NCBI GenBank assembly: GCA_947455215.1
Contig: CANGNA010000007.1
Span: forward strand, 29,097 to 93,096
Source: Chitinophagaceae bacterium
GTDB taxonomy: Bacteria; Bacteroidota; Bacteroidia; Chitinophagales; Chitinophagaceae
Reading direction: 5' to 3'
DNA: 64,000 nt
Shown: piece after piece, positions 46,579 through 57,500 of the stretch
Numbering within the stretch: the first letter of the stretch is position 1
How the letters are laid out: every line of letters starts with the position of its first letter
Notes under the pieces: model-generated
The model's database searches: none
What the model saw: only the letters and a program-made list of their open reading frames with translations
What the model was told of the DNA's origin: nothing
Translations under genes and position numbers: made by a program

Positions 46579-49500
46579 CTATTCTTTCACCAGCTTTGCA
46601 GTACCTGCTTTTACACCGTTGTGATAGTATGTTACCACATAGATGCCAGATGCGAGGTTGCTTACGCCCAGCTGTGCCTTATTGTTGGCCACAGCTTCAG
46701 TGATCACTGTTTTGCCAGTCAGATCCGTGAGTTCTACCTTGTCATTGTCACCAGCCACACCTTCCACAGCTACGGATACGTAGTCGCTTGCCGGGTTAGG
46801 TACTACTACCAGATTCACTGCTACCTGGCTGTTCACATCCGCAACGCCTGTAGGTGCATTATAGTATATCTTAGACAAGCATCCTCCCTTGCTCACCATT
46901 ACCCAGTACTTCTTTCCTGCAAAGTCAGGCGATGACAAATACAGGTTCTGGTCTACCTGGCCGGTATAGATCACAGAGTCTAGTGTCGCCGCGTCATCAT
47001 AGCCCCACTGGTAATTATCTACTGTATTGTCGGTGTAGAAGAAATGGTCGTGGATATAGTATATCTCCGCATTATTGGCTATAGCACTGCCTACATTTAC
47101 CTGGAAGGTATCTTTAGCTGTGCAGCTAAAGCCTGTCGCGTTGGCAGTAAGCACTACATTTACATCACCCGCGGTAGGGAAGCTGATGATCGCATTCTGG
47201 TGGCCGACACCCTGTGCCAGTACTGTAGCGCCATTAGCAGTCCAGGTATACTGTACAGTATCCGGCTGTGTGGTAGCAGCACCAAAGTTCATATTCGTGG
47301 TCTGGCTGCACACATTAGCAGGCGATGTAACAGTTATCACAGGTGCCTGTGGCGTAGGATCTACCGTCACCACTACGTTCTGCTGGTTGCTGCAACCATT
47401 GGCTGTGAGTGTATAGTGGTAAGTAGCCGTTTTAGCTGCCAGTGTAGTGTTGTACAACGTCTCCCCTACACTGCCGCTACCACTACCTGCTGCATTGCTG
47501 ATGCCGGCTGCTACAGCACGTGTCCAGGCATAGCTTACACCTGTTGTTGCACTTGCAGGCACATATGTATATGGAGCGCCGCTACATACAGTACCCGTTT
47601 GCGATGTGCTGAACCTAGGTGTTGGGTTGACGGTATAGGTAAAGTTGCGCGAAGCACCTGTACAACCATTAGCCGAAGGAGTTACCGTTACATTTCCCGA
47701 TATTGGTGCAACGGTAGTGTTGGTTGCTGCAAAAGACAGGATGTTGCCTGCACCACCAGCCGCCAGGCCGATAGCAGTATTGGTATTTACCCAGTTATTG
47801 GCAGTACCTGCTACCGCACTCGTAAAGGTCACATCCGTTGTTGTTGCACCATTACACAATACCTGGTTGCTTACAGCATCCACGGTAGGCGTTGGCTTAA
47901 CTACAATATTGAAGGTTTGTGTAGCACCCTCGCATGCGCCAATAGACGGCAATACAACAATAGTTGCAGTGTCGAATACATTACCTGCATTTACTGCCGG
48001 GAAGGCAGCTATATCGCCTGTTCCTGTTGCTGCAAGGCCGATCGAAGCATTACTGTTGGTCCAGCTATATACAGTGCCCGGCACTGTACCACTGAAGTTA
48101 ATAGCCGTGGTTGTATCGGTATTGCACAACAATTGGTTACCCACGGCACTCACAGTTGGAGTTGGTGTTATTATATAGCGAAATGTGTCAGTAGTGCCTG
48201 TGCAGCCGTTCGCAGTTGGCAGCACAGTTATTGTAGCCATAACAGGATCAGCACCGGTATTTACCCCCATAAATGAAGCTATATCGGTAGTATTGGAAGC
48301 GCCCAGGCCGATACTGGTATTATCGTTATGCCAACTGAATGCCGTTGAAGCCACAGAACCGGTAAAATGAACGGCAGTGGTAGGCGCTGCATTACATACC
48401 ACCTGGTCGGCCGTAGCGGTCACATCAGGCGTTGGATAAACAGCAATGTTGAATGTATCGCTTGCACCGGTGCAGCCATTGTTTACCGGGGTTACAACTA
48501 TGCCGGTAATGCGTGTAGTATTAGTAGCATTGACAGCAGTAAAACCAGGTATAGATCCTGCACCGCCAGCCGCCAGGCCAACAGAGGCATCTGTATTGGT
48601 CCAGTTATACACCGTTGTACCTATGTTACCGGTAAATTCTACGTTGCTCACAATATCACCGTTACATGCAGCACCGTCAGGTGTGCTTGCAACAGTTGGT
48701 ATTGGCTTTACGGATATGGTAAACGTTACCGGGCTACCACTACAGGTGCCGATCATCGGTGTCACTGTCACAGTGCTCACTGTTACCGCCGCAGTGTTAT
48801 TGGTGGCGGTAAATGCAGCAATATTACCTGTACCGCTAGTCTCCAGTCCCGTTGTTGTATTATTGTTGCTCCAGGCATAGTCATCGGCAGTGCCGGTAAA
48901 TGTTACCGCATCTGTATTGGCACCCGCACATAGTACCTGGCTGGCTACCGTATCTGCTACAGGAATCGCAAAAGTGCTGATAGTGGCGCTGCCGGAAACA
49001 GGGTTAGTACACAAACCGTTGGATGCGTTAACTAATGCATAAACCTTGTTCGCAGTAATAATGCCCGTATTTATCGAACCTGCTCCTGATGCGTTCAACT
49101 CTATGTATTGAACCGACCCGCCATCTACAGTATAGCCGACGGTGGCACCCGGAGCTGATGTGATTGTTAGCGTAGTGCCTGTACCATTACATATGGTGGC
49201 TGTACCGGAGAGCGTTGCCGTTAACAGGGCCGGCTCTGTGATAGTATCGACAACTTCAATCTCGCAACCGCTGGCATCAGTAACCCACACATGATAAATA
49301 CCGGCTGGCAAGCCTGTGATCGACTGTGTAGGATGACCATTTGACCATATGTAAGCGTATGGAGCCGTGCCACCGGTAGCCGTAGCCGTAGCACTACCGT
49401 TGCTGGCACCATTGCAGGTAACATTGGTTGGCGCAACCGCAACCGTAATGTCATTTACAACAACGTTAACAACCATATCAGAACTTGATACACCATCACT

Positions 49501-50367
49501 CACGCGGATAGTAAATGCATCGGAGCCACCGTAACCGGTTGTTGGCTGATAAGTAATTGTGCCACCGGGAGTGATGTTGTTAGTGCCCGTCGATGCCGTT
49601 GCACCTGTTGCGGTTACTGTACCATGAGCAGCAGGACTGCTTACCGTCCAGGTCAATGTCTGTGCTGCATCAGCATCGGCCACGTGCAACAGAGACTTAA
49701 CGTCCATTGCAGTAGCATTCTGGCATAAAGAGATAGATTGAGGAGAAGAAAGAGTGAAGGATGGTGTGATGTTCGTTGAAAAGACCTCCATTCTTTGCGT
49801 ATCTGTACTTGTTCCACAGGCGTTCGATATTGTATAACTAATAGTGGTATACCCAACCGCCACACCAGTAACACTACCGTCACTACCAACAGTAGCGCTT
49901 CCAGGGTTAGAACTAACCCAAACAGGGCTTCTACCAGACCCTGTACCGTTAAGTACAACTGTGTTACCTGTGGCCACCCTGTTTGCTCCTGTTAATGAAG
50001 CAACCGGGGCAACAACATCAACAGTAAGCTGGACATAAGGAGTCAAAGCGCTTTCTCCCCCACTATTTATGGCTTGCGTACGGAAATACCAGCCGTCTTT
50101 GCCAATTACATTAGTAACAGTAAGCGTAGCTGTCCCGATCCCCGAAAATAAAGCAGGATTATTGGCGAACTGCCAGATAGAACCATCGTAATATTCCCAG
50201 CTATATGTAGCCGCAGGATCGTTAGAAGCTGTTGTAAAGCTTACGGATCCCCCCCCGCATATAGAACTGGCAACAGGGTTCAATGTAATAACCGGCGGTT
50301 CAGAAGTTGTTGCGTACCCAACAAATGGCAGAATATACGCTAACAATAACAGTAAACTTTTTCTCAT
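46579..50367 (-). CDS. T9SS adhesin-like protein 2
   Basis: 1262 residues. Signal peptide MRKSLLLLLAYILPFVGYA. 25-115: Ig domain (VASSICGGGSVSFTTASNDP). 118-200: Big_2-like domain. 205-305: cadherin-like domain, nearly word for word that of adhesin 1 (ITPSFTLSSPQSISLCQNAT). 308-380: one SprB repeat (TNVTCNGASNGSATATATGG). Then a PKD-like unit, five WTNSN-type PKD-like repeats, one WTRAVAAGISN unit, the Ig-like unit, YQWGYDD unit and T9SS type A sorting domain (VPNPASDYVSVAVEG to the end). It looks like an internally shortened relative of adhesin 1, lacking the propellers and several repeats. No enzyme motif. Confidence 0.92.
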   Translation of the reverse strand: MRKSLLLLLAYILPFVGYATTSEPPVITLNPVASSICGGGSVSFTTASNDPAATYSWEYYDGSIWQFANNPALFSGIGTATLTVTNVIGKDGWYFRTQAINSGGESALTPYVQLTVDVVAPVASLTGANRVATGNTVVLNGTGSGRSPVWVSSNPGSATVGSDGSVTGVAVGYTTISYTISNACGTSTDTQRMEVFSTNITPSFTLSSPQSISLCQNATAMDVKSLLHVADADAAQTLTWTVSSPAAHGTVTATGATASTGTNNITPGGTITYQPTTGYGGSDAFTIRVSDGVSSSDMVVNVVVNDITVAVAPTNVTCNGASNGSATATATGGTAPYAYIWSNGHPTQSITGLPAGIYHVWVTDASGCEIEVVDTITEPALLTATLSGTATICNGTGTTLTITSAPGATVGYTVDGGSVQYIELNASGAGSINTGIITANKVYALVNASNGLCTNPVSGSATISTFAIPVADTVASQVLCAGANTDAVTFTGTADDYAWSNNNTTTGLETSGTGNIAAFTATNNTAAVTVSTVTVTPMIGTCSGSPVTFTISVKPIPTVASTPDGAACNGDIVSNVEFTGNIGTTVYNWTNTDASVGLAAGGAGSIPGFTAVNATNTTRITGIVVTPVNNGCTGASDTFNIAVYPTPDVTATADQVVCNAAPTTAVHFTGSVASTAFSWHNDNTSIGLGASNTTDIASFMGVNTGADPVMATITVLPTANGCTGTTDTFRYIITPTPTVSAVGNQLLCNTDTTTAINFSGTVPGTVYSWTNSNASIGLAATGTGDIAAFPAVNAGNVFDTATIVVLPSIGACEGATQTFNIVVKPTPTVDAVSNQVLCNGATTTDVTFTSAVAGTANNWVNTNTAIGLAAGGAGNILSFAATNTTVAPISGNVTVTPSANGCTGASRNFTYTVNPTPRFSTSQTGTVCSGAPYTYVPASATTGVSYAWTRAVAAGISNAAGSGSGSVGETLYNTTLAAKTATYHYTLTANGCSNQQNVVVTVDPTPQAPVITVTSPANVCSQTTNMNFGAATTQPDTVQYTWTANGATVLAQGVGHQNAIISFPTAGDVNVVLTANATGFSCTAKDTFQVNVGSAIANNAEIYYIHDHFFYTDNTVDNYQWGYDDAATLDSVIYTGQVDQNLYLSSPDFAGKKYWVMVSKGGCLSKIYYNAPTGVADVNSQVAVNLVVVPNPASDYVSVAVEGVAGDNDKVELTDLTGKTVITEAVANNKAQLGVSNLASGIYVVTYYHNGVKAGTAKLVKE
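46849..48145. repeat. Long near-identical block (copy 2)
   Basis: Matches 38899-40195 (offset 7,950). With 46564-47630 it also matches 50529-51595 (offset 3,965), including the sorting-domain region, which in adhesin 1 is more diverged. Confidence 0.85.
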
Positions 50368-50433
50368 ATATCGCTCATTTTTTATAATAAGCTCAAAAAT
50401 GTCATTAAATTGTTTGGATTGGTAAAAAGCTCC

Positions 50434-50478
50434 TTAAAATACGGACTCCCCCTACCCAATGATTTGTTAACAAGACAT
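50434..50478 (-). promoter_or_regulatory. 45-bp conserved upstream box, copy 2
   Basis: Differs from 46476-46520 at two positions and lies 67 bp upstream of the adhesin 2 ATG, between that start and the adhesin 3 terminator. It is not found upstream of adhesin 3, where only a loosely similar ACGGGTTTCGTCACTAC string occurs. Confidence 0.6.
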
Positions 50479-50484
50479 ATACAT

Positions 50485-50525
50485 AACAAAAAAACGCACT
50501 CGCGTGTGTGAGTGCGTTTTTTTGT
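50485..50525 (-). terminator. Strong terminator of adhesin 3
   Basis: AAAAAAACGCACTC / GAGTGCGTTTTTTT stem with a short loop, 19 bp after the stop of the adhesin 3 gene. Confidence 0.85.
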
Positions 50526-50528
50526 TAT

Positions 50529-51595
50529 CCGATATTTAAATAATTACTCTTTCACCAGCTTTGCAGTACCTGCTTTTACACCGTTGTGATAGTACGTTAC
50601 CACATAGATGCCAGATGCCAGGTTGCTTACGCTCAGCTGTGCCTTATTGTTGACCACAGCTTCAGTGATCACTGTTTTGCCAGTCAGATCCGTGAGTGCT
50701 ACCTTGTCATTGCCACCAGGCACACCTTCCACGACTACGGATACGTGGTCGCTTGCCGGGTTAGGTACTACTAACAAATTCACTGCTACCTGGCTATTCA
50801 CATCCGCAACACCTGTAGGCGCATTATAGTAGCTCTTAGACAAGCATCCTCCCTTGTTCACAATTACCCAGTACTTCTTACCTGCAAAGTCTGGCGATGG
50901 CAAATACAGGTTCTGATCCACCTGGCCGGTATAGATCACAGAGTCCAGCGTCGCCGCGTCATCATAGCCCCACTGGTAGCCATCCACAGTATTATCAGTG
51001 TAGATGAAATGATCGTGGATGTAGTATATCTCCGCATTATTGGCTATAGCACTGCCTACATTTACCTGGAAGGTATCTTTAGTAGTACAGCTAAATCCTG
51101 TCGCATTGGCGGTCAGCACTACTGTTACATCACCCGCCGTAGGGAAGCTGATGATCGCATTCTGGTGGCCGGCACCCTGCGCCAGTACTGTAGCGCCATC
51201 GGCCGTCCAGGTATACTGTACAGTGTCCGGCTGTGTGGTAGCAGCACCAAAGTTCATGTTCATGGTCTGGCTGCACACATTAGCCGGCGATGTAACAGTT
51301 ATCACCGGTGCCTGTGGCGTAGGATCTACCGTCACCACTACATTTTGCTGATTGCTGCAACCATTAGCTGTAAGCGTATAATGATAAGTTGTTGTTTTAG
51401 CTGCCAGGGTGGTGTTATACAACGTCTCCCCTACACTGCCGCTGCCACTACCCGCCGCATTGCTGATGCCGGCGGCTACTGCACGTGTCCAGGCATAGCT
51501 TACACCGGCTGTTGCACTGGCAGGCACATAGGTATATGGGGCACCGCTGCATACTGTACCAGTCTGCGCTGTAATGAACCTAGGTGTCGGGTTGA
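50529..51595. repeat. Long near-identical block (copy 3)
   Basis: Collinear with 46564-47630 at a constant offset of 3,965 bp. It spans the terminator-proximal end, sorting domain, YQWGYDD unit, Ig-like unit and one WTRA repeat. Confidence 0.85.
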
Positions 51596-54500
51596 CCGTA
51601 AGGCCTACCGGCTGACTAAAGCTACAGCCATTTGCAGTAAGCGTATAAATATACGTGAGCGCTACAGGGTTCACTGTAGGGTTGTTCAACATCTCGGCCG
51701 GATCATCAGTGCCACTGGCTGCAACATTGCTGATACCCGTTACCATCGCACGGCTCCAGGCATAGGCGGTGCCAACTGTAGCGCTTGTTGGCGTATAGTT
51801 GAAGGTAGTACCATTACATATAGCCGGGGCTGTAAGCACGCTGGTCAGTTTCGGCGTAGGGTTAACTGTCACTGGCACATCCTGTACATGGTTACAACCT
51901 GTTGCTACTAAAGTGTACGTGTAAGTAACCTGTACAGGAGCTGTTGTGGTATTGTACAATGCCTCCGCCGGATCGTCGGCGCCAGTTGCAGCAGTATTGG
52001 CTATGCCGGCCACTGCAGCACGGCTCCAGGCGAACGATGTTCCTTCAGTTGCACTTGATGGTGTATAGTTGAACGTCGCACTATCGCAAATAGCGGCAGG
52101 TGTAAGTGTAGAGCTGAGCACAGGGGTTGGCTTGATGTCAACAGCTACATTCTGCACATGTGTACACGCATTTGCTGTAAGTGTGTATACATAAGTAACA
52201 GTCACAGGATCAGCAGTGGTATTGTGCAGTGTCTCTGCCGGATCGCCTAGGCCATTGGCTGCTGTATTACTAATGCCGGCTACAGCGCTGCGGCTCCAGG
52301 CATATACTGTGCCAGTGGTAGCGCTGGTTGGTGTATAATTGAACACCACATCATCACAAACCGCGGCTGACGTAAGCGTACTGCTCAGCGTTGGTGTTGG
52401 GTTCACGGTAACGGTTACGTTCTGTGCATGCTCACAACCATTGGCAGTAAGCGTATACACATAGGTAACAGCTATCGGTGCAGCGGTGGTGTTATACAGT
52501 GCCTCTGCAGGATCCGTATTATCGGCGTTTGCAGGATTATTGATACCTGCTACCACACCACGGCTCCACCTATAGTGTGTACCTGCGGTCAGGCTGGATG
52601 GTGTATAAGCAAATACAGCACTATCGCAGATGGCTGCCGGTGTGAGCGCAGAGCTCAGTAATGGCATAGGATATACGGTCGAGGTAACTGGCTGCGTATG
52701 GTTACACCCGTTGGCAGTAAGTGTGTACACATATTCCACATTAACAGGGTCCGGCGTGGTATTCACAAGATACTCTGCAGGATCCCCTGCCCCGGTAGCG
52801 GCGCTGTTGCTGATACCTGCTACAGCTGCACGGCTCCACGTGTAGGCTGTACCCGAGGTAAGACTGGCCGGAGTATAGCTGAGTAAAGAACTGTCGCAGA
52901 CCGCACTTATCGTCAACGAACTGCTCAACATTGGTGTTGGGTAAACAGTTACCGTTGCGGTCTGTTCATTAGTACAGCCGTTGGCAGTAAGCGTGTACAC
53001 ATAGCTCACCACCACAGGATCGGCAGTAGTGTCAGAAAGAACTTCTGCCACATCACCGGTAGCAGCAGTTGCGGTATTGCTTATTCCCGGTATTGTGCTA
53101 CGGCTCCATGCATAAGCAGTACCTGTTGTAGCACTGGCAGGTGTATAACTAAATAAGGTGTTGTTACATATAGGTGTCGCAGTAAGCGTACTGGTGAGTA
53201 CGGGAGTCGGATATACTGTTATCACAAATGTATCCGGCACACCTGCGCAACCCAGCTGGCTGTAAGATACGATCACTGTAGCTGTTACAGGGTCAGTAGT
53301 GGTATTCACAGCCGTAAAGCTATTGATCTGATCGGAGCCGGTTGCTGCAAGACCAATGCCAGTATTGTTGTTCACCCAGGTAAAATCAGGTGTAGCAGCA
53401 GCACTGGCAAAGCCGGCAGCATGTGTGTCAAAAATAATGGTCTCCGAATTTGCACCATTACATAAAGCAAAGTCGGCTGTTGGTTCAATGACCGGTGTCG
53501 GGTTAACACGGATACTGAATGTGCGCGTGCTACTGGTACAATTGTTAGCAGTTGCCACAACAGACACGGTAGCTAGTGTGGGATAATCAACTGTATTGAC
53601 AGCCGTGAATGGCGCAATATTGCCCGAACCCGAACCTGTAAGACCAACAGTAGTATCGCTGTTCGTCCAGTTATAAACAGAACCGGCTACAGGGCCGCTC
53701 ATATTTACCAACGTTGTAGTGGCTCCGTTACATACTACCTGGTTACTGATCGGATCTACAACCGGCGTCGGATACACTTCGATTCCGAATGTTCTTGCAG
53801 CACCCACACAGCCATTGGCAGTTGGTGTTACCGTTATTGTTGCATTGGCACTAACAGTACCCGTATTCACCGCGGTAAAGGAATTGATGTCACCGGTACC
53901 CGATGTGGCCAGGCTGATAGCACTATTGCTATTGCTCCAGCTGTAAACCGTGCCGGAAACTGCACCTGAGAAGTGAACAGCCGATGTTGCACTACCGTTG
54001 CACAAAGCCTGGCTGAAAATAGTATCAACCGCAGGCGTAGGCTTTACTGTCATACCAAATGTCCTTGGGCTACCTACACAACCATTGGCTGCAGGTGTAA
54101 CTGTTACTGTTGCCACAGCATTTGTATTGCCACTATTATGCAGAGTAAACGAAGCAATAGTGCCGGTACCGGATGTAGCCAGACCAATAGTGCTATTGCT
54201 GTTCTGCCACGAGTAAGATGTACCCGGCACATTGCCTGTAAAGATTATAGTATTAGAAGTATCTCCGTTACAATGGGTTTGAGCACTTACTGTATTTACA
54301 GTAGGTATCGGGTTTACCGTTACATGTACTGTATCTGTATTGATACAACCGCGGGCAGTACCTGTTACGGTATAAGTAATGTCGCTGGCCGGGCTGGCTA
54401 CCACAGATGCGCCTGTCGTGCCTGTCAAACCTGCTGCCGGGCTCCAGGAGTAGCTGGTAGCACCAGACGCTGTAAGTGTTACATTATCATCTATACATAC

Positions 54501-57500
54501 TGCCGTATTGCCACCACCATACACTGTTGGTATCGGATTAACAGTGATGCTCAGGCTGGTTGAGGCACCGGTACAACCATCATAAGAAGGAGATATGGTG
54601 ATAGTAGCGATTACCGGAGTATCACCATGATTAGTAGCAGTAAAAGCACTTATATCGCCGGTGCCAGATGAAGCAAGCCCGATACTGGAATTGCTGTTGC
54701 TCCAGGTATAAGTAGTACCGGTGATATATCCAAAGAAATTGATCGCATTGGTTGTTGCATTATCACACAGCGATTGACCGCTCATGGAATAAACAGTAGG
54801 CTTTGGCTTTACTGTAACCGAGAAAGTGTCGGAATTACCGTAGCAGGTTCCTATCTGAGAGCGAACGATCACAGTGCCGGACTGCGCCACCGTACCAAAA
54901 TTAGTTGTGGTAAATGAAGATATATTACCTGATCCCGAAGCCCCAAGCCCAATTCCCGCATTGCTGTTTGTCCAGCTGAAAGTAGCAGTATCAGGAACAG
55001 CTGTGAACGTTATTGCGCCTGTAGTATCTCCTGCACATTTGGTCAGGTCAGGCGTTGTTGCAATCATGACCGGCACGGGCAATACATTCAATCTGAATGA
55101 ATAAGTAGAGTCGCATAAACCGTCAGAAATTGTTACAGTTCCGTTATATGCACCTGCTACTGCGTTGTCCGGAACAGGCAGATTTATCGTCCCTGGAGAG
55201 AACGTTGTAGCGCCTATATTGCTAAATCCAGCAGTCACTGCGTTAGCATCCCAGTTTACAGAGTATGTGTAGTGATGCACGGGGCTGATGATGATAAAGC
55301 CATCACCCGAACCGGTTGCCGCATTACCCATTATCCATGGATAAGCCATAAAACCCCTTCCATTAACGCCTCTTGCCATATAGACTTTCGAACAATAGGC
55401 CGGATCAGCGTAAGACGAACCGCCGCCGCCACCTTGTTGCGGAGCACCGCCGCCGCCGCCATACCAGCCGCCACCGCCGCCGCCGCCGTTAACGTCGGCT
55501 TTGCCTCCTTTAAAGAATGTACCATTGTTGCCATTGCCGCTATTACTACCGTTTTTCACACCACCGACACCACCAGCAAATTGCGTTCCGCCACCCGCAC
55601 TAATATAAATGGTTCCGTCACCATAAGATGCCTCTCCCACAGTGTCGCCACCGGCACCACCGGCACTGCCACCGCCGAAGGAAACACCCACACCACCGCC
55701 ACCGCCGGCAACTACCCTCCTGTGCTCCCAACCTGCACCACCTATACGTATATCACTGGCATCGCCACCAGGATACGAGCTGGCACCGCCACCATTAAAA
55801 CGTTGTATACCACCAACAAATAAATTAAGTACAAGACCCTCGGTCACAGGCATACGAACCCTAACCCTGCCACCCGAGCCGGGACTTATTGGCTGTGTAT
55901 TCAAGAATGCTCCTGCAGCACCAAATACATCTGCATCAATACTATCATAACCGGCTGGCACGGTGTAGGTTTGCACAGCGCCTGTATACGTAAATACAAA
56001 GCTATCCTGTGCTAAGCCTACCCTCATAGTAGCAGCAGGCAATCCTTTACAAACAGATATTGCTGTGTCTACAGCAGCAGCGGGCAAAGCTCTTACAGAT
56101 ACAACCTTTGTTGCCGAACCATTACAGCCATTGGCATATCCGGTAACAGTATAAGTAACAGAAGTAGTGGGCGTAGACACCACATTAGAGCCATCCGTTG
56201 CAGACAGCCCGGTCGCAGGGGTCCACGAATAAGTATCAGCGCCTGTTGCGGTGATAGATGTAGAACCACCGGTACATACAGGGCCGCCACCGGAAACACT
56301 GATGTTCAGCGGACCGGTCTGTGTAACTGTTATTGTATCTGTATTGGTGCATGTGCCGTTATTGCCGCTTACTACGTAGGTTGTGGTCACACTTGGGTTA
56401 GCCGCCACTGACGCTCCGGTAGTAGCTGAAAGGCCGAATACAGGAGACCATGTATATGTTGTGGCTCCGGAGGCATGTAATGTAGCAGTTGCTGTAGCAC
56501 ATATTGATGTATCGTTGCCTGCGTTTACAGCAGGCAGCGCCAGTATTGTAACAGAAGTTGCGAACATGTTGCTGGTACACGTACCATTGCTTACTGTCAC
56601 AGTACAGTTATATGTACCCGGTGCAACACCTGCTGGCACGGGAACATTAAAAGATGGTGCAGTTAACGTTACATTGCTCGCATTGGCGAAACCGGCAGTA
56701 AGAGCCGCAGCATCCCACACTATTGTATAAGTTAAAGAGCGAACAGGGCTTATCTTGATATAGCCGTTTCCGCTATTGTACCCACGGGTGAGCACAGTAT
56801 CGCTGCATAAAGTCATGTCTACATGCGACGAACCTCCGGCACCGCCATTTATGGCACCGCCGCCGCCGCCATACCAGCCGCCACCGCCGCCGCCGCCCGA
56901 CCATCCAGTGCCGTTCCCGTTACCACCAAAACCCAAAGTACCATCATTACCTGCAACATCATTACCTGCGCTCTCAACAAAGTACATCCCTGCATTGAAC
57001 CTGAATACCTGGACACCGCCTGTTGCCTTCGGATCATCATTAGGGCCATCCGGGGCATCACCTCCTATAAGATTTCCGCCAGCACCTCCATCAGTGCCAG
57101 CACTTCCACCACCACCACCGGCAACAACAGCACGGTTTGTTAACGCACTACCACCTACCCTCACATCAGAGGCTCCTCCACCGGTAGTAGTGCCTGTCCC
57201 GCCGCCATTATATCCATTCTGGCCGCCCACAAATAGTGTAAGCACCTGTCCCGGGGTAACAGCCAACTTAGCCTGTACGCGCCCACTTTTCCCACCATTT
57301 TTTGAAATGGAGCCACTAATGATATTTCCTCCGGCTGCTGCAGCTACATCAACGTATAGCGCGTTAATGCCAGCAGGAACCGTATACCTCTGTACATTGT
57401 TGATGTAACTAAATGATGCAGTATCAAACACACCACCCAGGCCTATGGTAGCCGTTGTAGCACCATAGCACACAGGTGGAACCGTGGCAGATGATATGTA

